A stretch of 64,000 bases of DNA from Rhodobacteraceae bacterium Alg231-04 (GTDB taxonomy: Bacteria; Pseudomonadota; Alphaproteobacteria; Rhodobacterales; Rhodobacteraceae), in NCBI GenBank assembly GCA_900143635.1, contig FREY01000002.1, positions 504,429 through 568,428 of the forward strand, given 5' to 3'. Under the pieces are notes generated by a model. That model worked only from the letters and a program-made list of their open reading frames with translations, did not search any database and had not been told where the DNA came from. This document shows, in pieces, positions 52,129 through 62,303 of the stretch (its first letter is position 1; each line of letters opens with the position of its first letter). Made by a program: the position numbers and the translations under genes.

Positions 52129-53187
52129 TCATTGTTTTAGGTTTCGACCGATAAAACTGCCTAAGGACTTGGCGGAGATATATTCCAGCGTCCCTTTGAA
52201 GACCGGACTTGAACGTCTTGCTTTGTCGCTGTCCAGCATTTCCTGATAGAATCGCGAACCCTCGGCATGTTGGCCGCGCTCTGCCTTGTGTTCAAATCCG
52301 GAGCTGCCCGATGCAAAACAAAAGTGCAATAGAGCCATTTTTTCACGCGAGACATTCATTGGTTCCGACAATGCGTGGGCACCATTGTAATAAAACAGTC
52401 CTTTGCGCCATCGGACCAATGGAACCTTGGTGAGATTGAAGAGGTTTCGTTTCTCCAGGCGCGGTTTGATCAGCGTTCTGGCCAGATGAGCGATCAGACC
52501 AGATTTGGACTTGAAGCCAAATCCGTCATTTACTGTGGACGCCCTTCTAAAGAACCGTTCAGGCCAGGATTTTCCACAGATGTCCAAGGGCATGAACAAG
52601 CGTTGCCGCACTCCCCCAAAAACAATGTGGTCTGGTGTTGGGTACTTCTTTCTGAACCGCCGCGGCGCAATCAGGCGGAAGTGGTGAGCGGGCCCATCGA
52701 ACAAAGGAAATGCCTCGGTTAGCGATCCCTCTGTGTACTGGGCCTCGTTGAATGGAACATCGGAATACATGTCGACCATGGTGGCTTGAACAGCATCCGC
52801 GCCCTCAGCTTCCAAGTCAGAAACGACATCTGGCAAGCGCCGGTTTTCCATGCCCTCAAATACCAAATGTTCGTCGATATCTGGCACCACGCACCATTTT
52901 CCAGCGCAGTACTGGTCCAGTAATTCTGCTCTCCAGAATCGTTTGTGCTCTTTGTAGGTGGAACCTTCCCGAGGCGTGAAAACGGTCACATCCGGGGATT
53001 TCGAAAGAATGTCGTCGGTGCCGTCAGTGGATCGGTCATTGACGATCAGAAACTGTTTCACACCCAAGGACCGATAATGAGACAAAAACTCTGGCAGCAA
53101 CAGGGCTTCATTGTGCGCTAACGCGACACACAGAATATCCGAAGAGTTGAGGGTAGGTGGGTTTTCGCAGTTCAAATAATTGGGCAT
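52129..53187 (-). CDS. Glycosyltransferase family 2-like protein (Glyco_tranf_2_4)
   Basis: A 352-aa protein with CVALAHNEALLLPEFLSHYR and FLIVNDRSTDGTDDIL at the N-terminus and CVVPDIDEHLVF (DxD-like metal site); it resembles the GT-A domain of the Glyco_tranf_2_4 group (often GT92-like). The C-terminal part (about 200-352) is rich in Arg/Lys and aromatic residues. First gene of the GT array, 154 bp from the FkbM start, and low in GC. It is next to pnp but transcribed as a separate unit. Confidence 0.8.
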   Translation of the reverse strand: MPNYLNCENPPTLNSSDILCVALAHNEALLLPEFLSHYRSLGVKQFLIVNDRSTDGTDDILSKSPDVTVFTPREGSTYKEHKRFWRAELLDQYCAGKWCVVPDIDEHLVFEGMENRRLPDVVSDLEAEGADAVQATMVDMYSDVPFNEAQYTEGSLTEAFPLFDGPAHHFRLIAPRRFRKKYPTPDHIVFGGVRQRLFMPLDICGKSWPERFFRRASTVNDGFGFKSKSGLIAHLARTLIKPRLEKRNLFNLTKVPLVRWRKGLFYYNGAHALSEPMNVSREKMALLHFCFASGSSGFEHKAERGQHAEGSRFYQEMLDSDKARRSSPVFKGTLEYISAKSLGSFIGRNLKQ

Positions 53188-53244
53188 GAAGGCCGTCCTT
53201 GGTGTCCTCCGACATGCAAGATGCCGGAGGACTGCGGTAAGCGG

Positions 53245-55383
53245 TTACTCCGCTTTTTCTTTTTTCTCGGGAACCATCTCTTCGCCGGTCTCCTGGTCGA
53301 TCATCTTCATCGACAGGCGGACCTTGCCGCGATCGTCAAAGCCCAAAAGCTTTACTTTCACTTCCTGGCCTTCCTTCAGAACGTCCGAAGGGTGGTTCAG
53401 GCGGCGGTTTTCGATCTGGGACACGTGCACCAGGCCGTCGCGCTTACCGAAGAAGTTCACGAAGGCGCCGAAGTCGACGATCTTCACAACTTTACCGGTG
53501 TAGATGGCGCCTTCTTCGGGCTCTGCCACGATCGAATAGATCATGTCATAGGCCTTCTTGATCGAGTCGCCGTTCGGCGATGCGATCTTGATGATGCCGT
53601 CGTCGTTGATGTCGACTTTGGCGCCGGACACTTCAACGATTTCGCGGATGACCTTACCGCCCGAGCCGATCACTTCACGGATCTTGTCGGTCGGAACCTG
53701 CATGGTTTCGATGCGCGGTGCGTGGACCGAGAATTCCGCAGCGCCGGACAGCGCTTTGTTCATCTCACCCAGGATGTGGATCCGGCCTTCTTTGGCCTGA
53801 GCCAGGGCTTTCTCCATGATCTCCGGCGTGATGCCTGCGATCTTGATGTCCATTTGCAGCGAGGTGATACCAGCTTCGGTACCGGCCACTTTGAAGTCCA
53901 TGTCGCCGAGGTGATCCTCGTCGCCCAGGATGTCGGACAGGATCGCGTAGGAACCGTCGTCTTCCAGGATCAGACCCATCGCAACACCTGCAACCGGTGC
54001 TTTCAGCGGTACACCTGCGTCCATCATCGACAGCGAACCGCCGCAGACAGAAGCCATCGAGGAGGAACCGTTGGACTCGGTGATCTCGGACACGATGCGG
54101 ATGGTGTAGGGGAAGTCGGTTGCCGCGGGCAGAACCGCCTGCAGCGCGCGCCAAGCCAGCTTGCCGTGACCGATTTCGCGGCGGCCGGGGCCACCCACAC
54201 GGCCAACTTCACCAACCGAGTAGGGCGGGAAGTTATAGTGCAGCAGGAAGTTGGACTTGAAGTTGCCGTGCAGCGCGTCGATGAACTGCTCGTCGTCGCC
54301 GGTGCCCAGAGTGGTCACAACCAGACCCTGTGTTTCACCACGGGTGAACAGAGCTGAACCGTGGGTCCGCGGCAGGAAGCCGGTTTCCGAAACGATGTCG
54401 CGGATCTCGTTGGTCGCACGACCGTCGATACGCTTGCCGGTTTTGACAACGTCGCCACGCAGGATGCCTGCTTCGAGCTTTTTCAGGGCGGAGCCGAGGT
54501 TGGCGTCGTCCAGCTGCTCTTCGGTCAGGGCTGCTTTGATCGCGGTGCGGGCAGCGGCAACAGCGGCGGTGCGCTCCTGCTTGTCACCGATCGCAAAGGC
54601 CGCGCGCATGTCGGTCTCACCAGCCGCTTTGACAGCTTCGTAGAGGTCCGAATAATCGGGCGCCTGGAAGTCAAAGGGCTCTTTCGCGGCGTCTTCGGCC
54701 AGTTCGATGATCAGGTCGATCACCGGCTGGATCGCGTCGTGCGCGAACTTAACCGCACCCAGCATCTCTGCTTCGGACAGTTCGTAGGCTTCCGATTCCA
54801 CCATCATCACGGCGTCTTTGGTGCCGGCAACAACCAGATCCAGACGCTGTTCGGGGTTCAGGCGCAGGTCCTGCATGTCGTCGACGGTCGGGTTCAGGAT
54901 GTATTCGCCATCCTCAAAGCCAACGCGTGCAGCGGCGATCGGGCCCATGAACGGTGCGCCAGACAGGGTCAGCGCGGCCGAGGCGGCGATCATCGCAACC
55001 ATGTCCGGGTCGTTGACCAGGTCGTGCGACAGCACGGTGCACATCACCAGAACTTCGTTTTTGAAGCCGGGGACGAACAGCGGGCGGATCGGACGGTCGA
55101 TCAGGCGCGCAGTCAGAGTTTCTTTTTCAGTCGGGCGGGCTTCACGCTTGAAGAAACCGCCGGGCACTTTGCCGGCAGCATAGTATTTTTCTTGGTAGTG
55201 CACGGTCAGCGGGAAGAAGTCCTGGCCGGGCTTCTGCTGACGGGCAAAGGTCACGTTGGCCATGACCGAGGTTTCGCCGAGGGTGGCAATAACGGAGCCA
55301 TCAGCCTGACGGGCAACTTTGCCGGTTTCCAGTGTGAGCGTCTCTTCGCCCCACTGCATCGATTTTTTCGAAACGTTGAACAT
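53245..55383 (-). CDS. pnp: Polyribonucleotide nucleotidyltransferase
   Basis: 3'-to-5' phosphorolytic exoribonuclease, a trimer in the degradosome. The ATG at 55383 ([20 protein letters not shown]) follows TAGGAT and gives 712 aa; the longer frame to 55494 is not used. Two RNase PH domains (about 10-240 and 320-545), then a KH domain ([20 protein letters not shown]) and a C-terminal S1 domain ([15 protein letters not shown]) are all visible. C-terminus rich in Lys/Glu. It follows rpsO in the same orientation, but with an FAD gene between. Confidence 0.97.
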   Translation of the reverse strand: MFNVSKKSMQWGEETLTLETGKVARQADGSVIATLGETSVMANVTFARQQKPGQDFFPLTVHYQEKYYAAGKVPGGFFKREARPTEKETLTARLIDRPIRPLFVPGFKNEVLVMCTVLSHDLVNDPDMVAMIAASAALTLSGAPFMGPIAAARVGFEDGEYILNPTVDDMQDLRLNPEQRLDLVVAGTKDAVMMVESEAYELSEAEMLGAVKFAHDAIQPVIDLIIELAEDAAKEPFDFQAPDYSDLYEAVKAAGETDMRAAFAIGDKQERTAAVAAARTAIKAALTEEQLDDANLGSALKKLEAGILRGDVVKTGKRIDGRATNEIRDIVSETGFLPRTHGSALFTRGETQGLVVTTLGTGDDEQFIDALHGNFKSNFLLHYNFPPYSVGEVGRVGGPGRREIGHGKLAWRALQAVLPAATDFPYTIRIVSEITESNGSSSMASVCGGSLSMMDAGVPLKAPVAGVAMGLILEDDGSYAILSDILGDEDHLGDMDFKVAGTEAGITSLQMDIKIAGITPEIMEKALAQAKEGRIHILGEMNKALSGAAEFSVHAPRIETMQVPTDKIREVIGSGGKVIREIVEVSGAKVDINDDGIIKIASPNGDSIKKAYDMIYSIVAEPEEGAIYTGKVVKIVDFGAFVNFFGKRDGLVHVSQIENRRLNHPSDVLKEGQEVKVKLLGFDDRGKVRLSMKMIDQETGEEMVPEKKEKAE

Positions 55384-55571
55384 CTGTCGTATCCTAAAAG
55401 GGAGCACTCCCGGCCCTCCGGGTCTCCCGTTTGCGTAGCGGCCCCATTGCCGCCGACCCCATCTATCTTTCTTCGCGTGCCGGGGCCCTGGCACATCGTC
55501 TCAGATAGGCCGCCCATACAGGAGTTTTCCACAGATTGGAAGCAAAAGCAGGGGACGGGCCCAGTGAGGGA

Positions 55572-56882
55572 TCAGCGGCTAAGCGGTGCGTCGCCCAGGC
55601 CCCGGACACCCTGAGCCTGTAGCGCGGTGATCAAAAGTCCGGCGGGAAGATCCTGAATTGGGATCCCCGCGTCCAGCGCCAGCGCGGCTGCGGTGCCGCA
55701 GGCCTGCCCCATGGCGATGCATTGCGGCATCCCCCTCACAGAGGCAAAGGCCACCGGATCGGCAGACAGGATGCGCCCGGCGAACATCAGATTTTCGATC
55801 CTTTTGGGAACCAAGGCGCGAAACGGCAACCGGTAATAGCTGCCTTCGGCCACGCTGGCGTCATGGGTCATCTCATCCGAGGTGCGCATCACATCATCCA
55901 CCGGATTGTCACAGCAGACGATGCCATCGTCGAATTTCGCGCCCCGCGCAAGATCCTCGCCAGTCAGCCGGTACTGCCCTTCCAGCTTGCGGGTCTCGCG
56001 GACGCCGACGGTTGGTCCAAGGCTGGTCATCCGGGCGTTTTCAAATCCGGGGATGTCACTGCGCAGGAATTGCGACATCTGTAGGCAGCGGCGGCGACCT
56101 TCCTGGGTGGCGCGGGCCACAGCCATCGGATCGGTGCCATCGACACCGCGGATCACCACCGAATTGCAGAACACCGTGTTCGCGTGAAACCCAGTCATCA
56201 GATAGAGCTTGCTGAGGTCTGCGTGCAGGCGGCCTTCGGCAATGCCCTTGGCGGTATAGGCCGGAAAATAGGGATCATCGGCGGCAAACACCCGGTCACA
56301 ATCCGCACCTTCCATCAGGAAGGTGAGTGTCACACCCATCATGTTGCCCGCCCCGTCCCCAAGGGTGAAGGGCACGCCTGCCTTGGCCGAAATGTCGCCG
56401 TCGCCAGAACAGTCGATGACCATCTTGGGATGGATCGTCTGGGCACCATGACGGTCGAAGAACTGCACTGCTGCGATCCGCTGCCCGTCCATTTCCACCT
56501 CGGTTGCGGTGGTGTTCAGACGCAGGGTGACGCCTGCCTCTTCCAGCATCTCGAACATCGTCAGGGTGGCGATATCGTGGTCGTATTTGATCTCGGGGCC
56601 AAAATTTTCCAGCGTGCAAGGCTGTTTGGCGGCGGCCGGTGGATCCATCGCAGTAAGCCGGTTTGCCAGCTCCTCCATCAGCCCGCCGATCAACGTGTCG
56701 CGCGGATAGGCGCCGCCCCAGGGCATGCCCGGACAAAAGGCCATGACGCCGCCCACCTTGCTGCCCGCCTCCAGCAGGCAGACGTTCAGACCTTGCCGAC
56801 CGGCAGCCACTGCCGCGCCGAACCCGGCGGTGCCGCCGCCAATGACAAGAACATCGGTGGCTATGGGGGCGGTCTGGGGCAT
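55572..56882 (-). CDS. FAD-dependent oxidoreductase (PF12831-type)
   Basis: A 436-aa flavoprotein. Dinucleotide-binding GGGTAGFGAAVAAGRQGLN at the N-terminus, VIDCSGDGDISAKAG in the middle, and near the C-terminus AGRILSADPVAFASVRGMPQ and CGTAAALALDAGIP, which fit the 'FAD_oxidored' family seen in carbohydrate and unknown secondary metabolism. It lies between rpsO and pnp, which are adjacent in many bacteria. GGAG precedes the ATG. Substrate unknown. Confidence 0.82.
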   Translation of the reverse strand: MPQTAPIATDVLVIGGGTAGFGAAVAAGRQGLNVCLLEAGSKVGGVMAFCPGMPWGGAYPRDTLIGGLMEELANRLTAMDPPAAAKQPCTLENFGPEIKYDHDIATLTMFEMLEEAGVTLRLNTTATEVEMDGQRIAAVQFFDRHGAQTIHPKMVIDCSGDGDISAKAGVPFTLGDGAGNMMGVTLTFLMEGADCDRVFAADDPYFPAYTAKGIAEGRLHADLSKLYLMTGFHANTVFCNSVVIRGVDGTDPMAVARATQEGRRRCLQMSQFLRSDIPGFENARMTSLGPTVGVRETRKLEGQYRLTGEDLARGAKFDDGIVCCDNPVDDVMRTSDEMTHDASVAEGSYYRLPFRALVPKRIENLMFAGRILSADPVAFASVRGMPQCIAMGQACGTAAALALDAGIPIQDLPAGLLITALQAQGVRGLGDAPLSR

Positions 56883-57004
56883 GGGGGCTCCGTTCGGTCT
56901 GACCCTGTGGGTCCGTTTTTAGGCGATGGTCGCAAAGTGTGTTGGCTGCACCAGATCGTCTGGCGAGCCTGCGACGGGAGGCGTCGCAAAATGCCAGCGC
57001 GCAT

Positions 57005-57036
57005 AAAAAAACGCCCGCTCTATAACAGAGCGGGCG
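57005..57036 (-). terminator. Rho-independent terminator after rpsO
   Basis: On the minus strand CGCCCGCTCT-GTTAT-AGAGCGGGCG followed by seven T. A perfect 10-bp stem 27 bp past the rpsO stop. It separates rpsO from the FAD gene and pnp. Confidence 0.93.
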
Positions 57037-57062
57037 CCTTCAGATCCAAAAGGATCGAAACC

Positions 57063-57332
57063 TTAGCGGCGGATGCCGAGGCGTTTGATCAGGTCCTGGT
57101 AACGGGCCACGTCTTTTGCCTTGGTGTAGTCCAGCAGCTTACGACGCAGAGCAACCATCTTCAGAAGACCACGACGACCGTGGTTGTCTTTTTTGTGGGT
57201 CTTGAAGTGCTCGGTCAGGGTGTTGATGCGCGAGGTCAGAATGGCAACCTGTACTTCGGGCGAACCGGTGTCGCCTTCTTTGGTTGCGAATTCTTTCATC
57301 AGGCGTGTTTTTTCTACGGCAGTGATCGACAT
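57063..57332 (-). CDS. rpsO: 30S ribosomal protein S15
   Basis: Binds the central domain of 16S rRNA. The ATG at 57332 ([27 protein letters not shown] before it) gives 89 aa, the standard length; the frame to 57395 is an extension. The typical [15 protein letters not shown] and [19 protein letters not shown] are present. It may autoregulate by its own leader in related bacteria; no clear pseudoknot was checked here. Confidence 0.98.
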   Translation of the reverse strand: MSITAVEKTRLMKEFATKEGDTGSPEVQVAILTSRINTLTEHFKTHKKDNHGRRGLLKMVALRRKLLDYTKAKDVARYQDLIKRLGIRR

Positions 57333-57473
57333 CGGGGCCTCCTTAAAGGTTTGTGTGAATGGCGCAGGCCGGGATGTCGTCCAGCACAGGCCCATGGAGA
57401 TACCGCCCCGATTCCCCGGAGCGATGGGCGCATATAGGCGTTTTTGCCGCCGAGCGCAAAAGGTTTCACACAG

Positions 57474-58433
57474 TCACGATAGCAGCGGCAGGCTGCTTTC
57501 GTCGGCCAGAAGGATTTCGGCGGCGGATAACGCCACACCGGCTGGCAGGCGCACGACCTCGGCACCGTCCACAGTCACCACCATTCGCTCCGCATTCAGC
57601 GGGTCGGGCTGCACGTCCACCACCGGGGCCGGAGTGGTGTCAGGATCATGCAAAATGACCAGCTGATCCTCGGTGGGATCAAAGTCGATAAGCTCCGCCG
57701 GATCATCGCCTGGGCCCCAATTGCCGACGGTGATGATATCCTCACCGGTGCCGCCGGTGACCACATCGCCGGCACCGGCGAGGATCTTGTCATTGCCGTC
57801 GCCACCGTTCAGGAAATCACGATCCGTATCGTCGCGACCAGACAGAACATCCTCGCCGCGGCCGCCAAACAGCGTGTCCTCACCGCTGCCACCGGTCAGA
57901 TAGTCCTGCCCGTCATTGCCATGCAGGGCGTCATCGCCGGCGCCGCCATCCAGATCATCATCACCCTGACCGCCGTGGGCTGTGTCATCCCCATCGCCGC
58001 CTTCGAGCCTATCTGCGCCGAAATGACCATAAAGACTGTCGCTGCCGGTGCCGCCGGACAAGGTGTCATTGCCATCTTCGCCATGCAGCAGATCCGCACC
58101 GCCGCCACCCTGCAACAGGTCATCGCCACCAGCGCCATGCAGGATATCATGCCCTTCGCCACCACTGATCCAGTCATCATCGGCATAGCCGTTGATCTGG
58201 TCATCACCGCCCAACCCGGAGAGCGTATCCTGCCCGTCACTGCCCTGCAGAATGTCGTTTTCGGAGCTGCCGGAAATATCTTCGCCAGTCAGCAGGTCTT
58301 CTGACCCGCCAGCGGCAGGCGGCGAGGGGGCATCACTGTCGTCGTTGTCTTCGGGGCTGTCATCACTGCTTATATCGAGGGCGAACATTGCCCCGGCAGC
58401 CATAAGGCCAAACAGGCCGGCAAATAAAACCAT
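57474..58433 (-). CDS. RTX-repeat calcium-binding protein
   Basis: A 319-aa protein. The N-terminus has one hydrophobic segment (MVLFAGLFGLMAAGAMFALDI) then an acidic, Asp/Ser/Pro-rich linker. About 18 glycine-aspartate nonapeptides (GGxGxDxLx) fill residues ~60-240, the calcium-binding beta-roll of RTX proteins. No catalytic domain. C-terminus ends ESSLPLLS. A surface or secreted protein, probably held by the N-terminal helix or exported by a type I system. The plus-strand frames over it are shadows of the repeat. Confidence 0.85.
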   Translation of the reverse strand: MVLFAGLFGLMAAGAMFALDISSDDSPEDNDDSDAPSPPAAGGSEDLLTGEDISGSSENDILQGSDGQDTLSGLGGDDQINGYADDDWISGGEGHDILHGAGGDDLLQGGGGADLLHGEDGNDTLSGGTGSDSLYGHFGADRLEGGDGDDTAHGGQGDDDLDGGAGDDALHGNDGQDYLTGGSGEDTLFGGRGEDVLSGRDDTDRDFLNGGDGNDKILAGAGDVVTGGTGEDIITVGNWGPGDDPAELIDFDPTEDQLVILHDPDTTPAPVVDVQPDPLNAERMVVTVDGAEVVRLPAGVALSAAEILLADESSLPLLS

Positions 58434-58536
58434 TCTCCTACTCCCAGCACAGGAGGTACCAATTCACAGGTTCAAGATGGACATAAAAGACCGAGGGGGG
58501 TAAAACAAATCAGGAACATCGGTTAACGATGGACCG

Positions 58537-59055
58537 TTAAATCCACAGTTGCGGAACCTGAACATAGGCGATGTAAAGCGGATGACGCGGGTGGCCGGCC
58601 TTGGTGAGCCCCAGATGATGCAGCGGTTTTCCACGCGCCTTCAGCATGGCCGCAACGCGGTGCCCCTGATCCAGATGATCGCCATGCGCCCCCCAGCCGC
58701 AGACCACCTGATCGGCCCAGTCCAGCCCTTCCAGCAAGATCGCATCATTGCCCGGTCCTGCCGGATCAGCGGCGGCTTTCATGTCGCGCGGGTCGGTGGC
58801 GCGAAAGGCAAAGATGTTGGTGGCACGAAAGGCGCCGAACCCCAGCGCGCGGGCGCGGCGCTCGCAGCGCTCAATGGTGGGGTCATTCTGCACCTCGGTC
58901 GCCTTCGAGGGGTTCAGCATCACAAACATCACCCGTGGGGCGCTGTCATCCCAGACGCGGGTGAGGCTGTAGCGGTAGGCCTCGCAGTCCGAATAAACTG
59001 CAGTTGAGGGCGCATCGCCTTTGGTGTGAGAGCGGGTGATCATGTCACCCGCCAT
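58537..59055 (-). CDS. DUF1643-domain protein
   Basis: The product starts MAGDMITRSHTKGDAP (an ATG at 59043 is equally possible) and has about 172 aa. YRYSLTRVWDDSAPRVMFVMLNPSKATE and PTIERCERRARALGFGAFRATNIFAFRA are split here as the two conserved stretches of DUF1643, small proteins of unknown function found near phage and in many proteobacteria. It follows truB by 10 bp and is probably cotranscribed with it. Confidence 0.78.
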   Translation of the reverse strand: MAGDMITRSHTKGDAPSTAVYSDCEAYRYSLTRVWDDSAPRVMFVMLNPSKATEVQNDPTIERCERRARALGFGAFRATNIFAFRATDPRDMKAAADPAGPGNDAILLEGLDWADQVVCGWGAHGDHLDQGHRVAAMLKARGKPLHHLGLTKAGHPRHPLYIAYVQVPQLWI

Positions 59056-59065
59056 ATCAGCCGAA

Positions 59066-59971
59066 TTACTGGTTGAACACCCGGCTGGGGTGCAGTTCAC
59101 CGGCCTTGTAGATGCCTACAGCCACGGCCTGACCATCCAATGAGGCCCAGGCCTCCTCGCCGTATTCCAGCGTGGCAGCCAGCACCATGCCCGGATTGCC
59201 GTTGCGCAGGCGTACTGCCCCTTCGGGGGTGCATTTCAGCTCGGGCAGGTCCTCGAGTCCCTGCTCCAGCGGGCGCAGGAAGCTGTCCAGCTCGGGCGTG
59301 CGGGCCATCTCGTTGATCCGGTCCAGAGTGAGGCCATCCTTGGCATCAAAAGGCCCGGACCAGACCCGGCGCAATTCGCGCACATGGCCATAACAGCCAA
59401 GGGCGGCACCCAGATCGCGGGCGATAGAGCGCACATAGCCGCCTTTGCCGCAGGTCATCTCTAGGGTGACATGGTCGGCGTCGGGGCGGTCCACCAGGAT
59501 CAGCTCTTCGACCCAAAGCGAACGGGCTGCCAGTTCGACATCTTCGCCGTCGCGGGCCAGTTTATAGGCGCGCTGGCCGTCGATCTTCACGGCAGAGAAC
59601 TTTGGCGGCACCTGCATGATATCGCCCAGAAACTGCGGCAGCGCGGCCTTGATGTCTTCGTCCGACGGGCGGTCGGCGCTTTCGGCAATCACTTCGCCCT
59701 CGGCGTCATCCGTGTTGGTCGCCTGACCCAGCCGCACGGTGAACGTATAGGCCTTGAGCGCGTCGGTGATGTAGGGAACGGTTTTGGTCGCCTCACCCAG
59801 AGCCACGGCCAGAACGCCGGTCGCCTCAGGGTCGAGCGTGCCTGCATGGCCGGCTTTCTTGGCCTCAAGCGCCCAGCGGACCTTGTTGACCACGGCCGTC
59901 GAGGTCAGCCCGGCGGGTTTATCCACCACCAACCAGCCGGAAATATCGCGCCCTTTGCGTTTGCGTGCCAT
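59066..59971 (-). CDS. truB: tRNA pseudouridine(55) synthase
   Basis: Makes the universal pseudouridine of the tRNA T loop. The start [15 protein letters not shown] at 59971 gives 301 aa; the frame to 59992 is an extension. The catalytic aspartate is D47 in GTLDPEATG; other family stretches are [19 protein letters not shown] and [15 protein letters not shown]. It is part of the rbfA-truB-rpsO-pnp cluster, here interrupted by other genes. Confidence 0.95.
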   Translation of the reverse strand: MARKRKGRDISGWLVVDKPAGLTSTAVVNKVRWALEAKKAGHAGTLDPEATGVLAVALGEATKTVPYITDALKAYTFTVRLGQATNTDDAEGEVIAESADRPSDEDIKAALPQFLGDIMQVPPKFSAVKIDGQRAYKLARDGEDVELAARSLWVEELILVDRPDADHVTLEMTCGKGGYVRSIARDLGAALGCYGHVRELRRVWSGPFDAKDGLTLDRINEMARTPELDSFLRPLEQGLEDLPELKCTPEGAVRLRNGNPGMVLAATLEYGEEAWASLDGQAVAVGIYKAGELHPSRVFNQ

Positions 59972-60171
59972 GTCGTTCCCTATCAGATCCAAGGCGCGCG
60001 GGGTAGCGGATCACCGGGTCGGAGTCAATTTGGCAAATGCGAGAAGGGCGGCAGGTGATAGACTTCGTTCGACGTCAATCCTTGGCGTCATGATGCGCAT
60101 GTGGTTTTATCACAGGTACAGAGGTTTTGTTTTTCACCAACCTGCCGGTTTCTTTCGCTCAGGATCGTTTC

Positions 60172-61077
60172 ATGAAGCATTTTTTAGTCGCGGTGATTTC
60201 CGCTGCGCTCTGCATTTCCCCGAATTTGCCGGTGGCCAAGGAAAAACCGCTGCGCAACTCGGTTCTCAAGAAGGTTCAGCTGGAAGGCCTGTCTCACAAG
60301 GGGCGCTACAGGTTTGGCTATACCAGCCAGCCGGTGCGCCGCGGTGCCAAGGCGCAGCGGTTCGAGATCCGTCATGGGGATTGCGGCCGTTCTTCAGGCT
60401 GGAACGATTGCGAGACCGACCGTGGTCGGGTGGAAATGAAGGAGCGCCCTAAAAACGCAATGTCAAAGCCGGGCAAGGGCATCTGGTACGGCTATTCCAT
60501 GCTTATCCCGCAGGATTTCCAAAGCTTGGGCAAGGGCAACACCTTACTGGGGCAGGTCAAGGCCGAAGGCTGGAACATGCCGATGTGGTTTTTGACTTTC
60601 AATGATCGCCCTTACCTGAATTTCGCCGACAATGTCCCATGCAGCATTGGATCACTGGCCTCCTGGAAGGGGCGCTGGATCGATGTGACGATCTATGCCC
60701 ACTACGGTCACAGCGGGCAGAAAAGCTATTTCCAGCTCTACAAAGACGGCAAGCTGATCTGCGATCGCAAGACCCCTTTCATGCCTGAGGAGTTTCGTAC
60801 GAAGCGGCCCAAGCTGGGGCTGAAATATGGCGTCTACAACAGCTTTGTCAGTCGTTATCTGGCGCGCCACGGGCAGACGCCTGCGGCGGCATCGGCAATG
60901 GCACAGCAGCATGAAGGCGGCACCTCCAAGAGCCCGTCGTCGACACCGTTTAAATATGACTGGGGTGTCCAGCTGCCCACCCATGTCGTTTATTATGACG
61001 AGATGCGCTATGGCAGTCGGCGCGAGGATGTGGATGTACGGATGCTGGAGGCGCGCGGCGTGCCTCCGGTCGACTAG
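60172..61077 (+). CDS. Secreted polysaccharide lyase-like protein (heparin lyase I / PF14099 type)
   Basis: The ATG at 60172 gives 301 aa with a signal peptide (MKHFLVAVISAALCISPNLPVA). The mature protein has the jelly-roll pattern with RFEIRHGDCG, RVEMKERP, GKGIWYGYSMLIPQDF, GQVKAEGW and VVYYDEMRYGSRREDV near the C-terminus, like the Polysacc_lyase (PF14099) family that includes heparin lyase I. The substrate is not certain; a glucuronic-acid polymer is one guess. It is the only plus-strand gene inside the minus-strand array and converges with a phosphodiester glycosidase gene 8 bp away. Confidence 0.65.
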   Translation: MKHFLVAVISAALCISPNLPVAKEKPLRNSVLKKVQLEGLSHKGRYRFGYTSQPVRRGAKAQRFEIRHGDCGRSSGWNDCETDRGRVEMKERPKNAMSKPGKGIWYGYSMLIPQDFQSLGKGNTLLGQVKAEGWNMPMWFLTFNDRPYLNFADNVPCSIGSLASWKGRWIDVTIYAHYGHSGQKSYFQLYKDGKLICDRKTPFMPEEFRTKRPKLGLKYGVYNSFVSRYLARHGQTPAAASAMAQQHEGGTSKSPSSTPFKYDWGVQLPTHVVYYDEMRYGSRREDVDVRMLEARGVPPVD

Positions 61078-61085
61078 GGGGCCGC

Positions 61086-61823
61086 CTAGTCGCGGTCCTC
61101 AACCACGCCGACAATCGGCCCCATCATGAAGCCAGCATCGCTGCGGCCCAGCTGTGGCGCATGCATGCGCGAGATATTTCCATCGAAATACAGTGCGTTG
61201 GGCAGTTTCAGGTAATCACGATACAGGCTGCCGAACTGGTGGAATGTGACTGCATTGCGTGAGATGGCAAAGACCACCCGCTGCCCGTCGGCTGAGGTGC
61301 CCACACCGTTTCTGACATAATAGGAGGTGGAATCGGGCAGGAAGCGCGGGTGCAATTCGCCGTCGATGACCAGCATTGGCCCGGATTGGGTGGCATCGCG
61401 GCACTGGGTGCCCGCATCACGAAAGGCCAGTGTTTCAAACACATCGGCGCGACCCGGTCGCAGGCAGAAAACGCCATTGGGCAGCAGGCCAAAGTTGCCG
61501 GGGCCCGCATTGGGGATCAGCCGCATCTCCTGCGCGCCGCCCTCGATATACAGCCCGACTGGCGCGCGGTCGGCGTGATACATGCCGGCATTGGTCGCAA
61601 AGGAGAGGTGCTTGCCTTCGGCAGCCAGCGCGGCGTTCAGCGCGGTGAAATGGCCATAGACCTTGCCGGTCTCGTCGCGCAGAAACAGGCGGATATCCTC
61701 GGTTCCGGCATCCGCCTCGCAGATCGTATAGCGGTTGCCGTCATAGGAAATGTTGCGGCAGTCCAGTGCCGCAGCCGGGGCAGCTGCCAGCGCCGCCCAG
61801 AGCGCCAGCAAGACCCGTTTCAC
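61086..61823 (-). CDS. Secreted phosphodiester glycosidase-family protein (DUF2233/NAGPA)
   Basis: A 245-aa protein with a signal peptide ([19 protein letters not shown]). The conserved stretches are [52 protein letters not shown] and [15 protein letters not shown], which fit the phosphodiester glycosidase (NAGPA/DUF2233) family that hydrolyses sugar phosphodiesters. Its start overlaps the rbfA stop by ATGA, so it is coupled to a ribosome-biogenesis gene despite being exported. It may act on cell-surface glycans. Confidence 0.85.
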   Translation of the reverse strand: MKRVLLALWAALAAAPAAALDCRNISYDGNRYTICEADAGTEDIRLFLRDETGKVYGHFTALNAALAAEGKHLSFATNAGMYHADRAPVGLYIEGGAQEMRLIPNAGPGNFGLLPNGVFCLRPGRADVFETLAFRDAGTQCRDATQSGPMLVIDGELHPRFLPDSTSYYVRNGVGTSADGQRVVFAISRNAVTFHQFGSLYRDYLKLPNALYFDGNISRMHAPQLGRSDAGFMMGPIVGVVEDRD

Positions 61824-62215
61824 TCGTCGATATCGCGGCGCACCGCGTCCTGGTTGAGCATACGGCGGGTGTCATCCATCTGATCAAAGGTTTGATCCAG
61901 CTGGAAGCGCAGGTCAGGGGCGAATTTCAGCCCCAGTTTCTTGCCCACCGCGCGGCGCAGCTCGCCTTTGTTGCGCGCGAGGAGTTTCAATACGTCCTCC
62001 TGCCCCTTGCCGCCCAGCGGCAGCACATAGGCGGTGGCGATTTTCAGATCGGGCGAGGTGCGTACCTCGCCGACCGTGATAGACATACGATTCAGTTCCG
62101 GATCATGAATGTCGCCGCGCGCCAGCACTTCGGACAAAGTGCGGCGGATCAGCTCGCCCACACGCAGCTGACGCTGCGACGGACCGGGACCATCGTGGAA
62201 TTTGTTCTTACCCAT
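61820..62215 (-). CDS. rbfA: Ribosome-binding factor A
   Basis: Helps mature the 5' end of 16S rRNA in the 30S subunit, and is needed in the cold. At 131 aa it has the KH-like fold, with [41 protein letters not shown] and [12 protein letters not shown] as family stretches. It heads the array that continues with the phosphodiester glycosidase and, further down, truB and rpsO. Confidence 0.95.
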   Translation of the reverse strand: MGKNKFHDGPGPSQRQLRVGELIRRTLSEVLARGDIHDPELNRMSITVGEVRTSPDLKIATAYVLPLGGKGQEDVLKLLARNKGELRRAVGKKLGLKFAPDLRFQLDQTFDQMDDTRRMLNQDAVRRDIDE

Positions 62216-62303
62216 GATCCCGATTTATGCCCATTTGCAGCCTTTGCCAAGCGGCTCCGGACGGGTTAGGAAACATTCAGCTTCTAAGAAAGGGATTTGG
62301 CAG

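Noticed and set aside
57474-58433. Tandem DNA repeats, possible CRISPR-like array
   Set aside because: The periodicity encodes the RTX nonapeptides of one continuous protein; no spacer-repeat structure.
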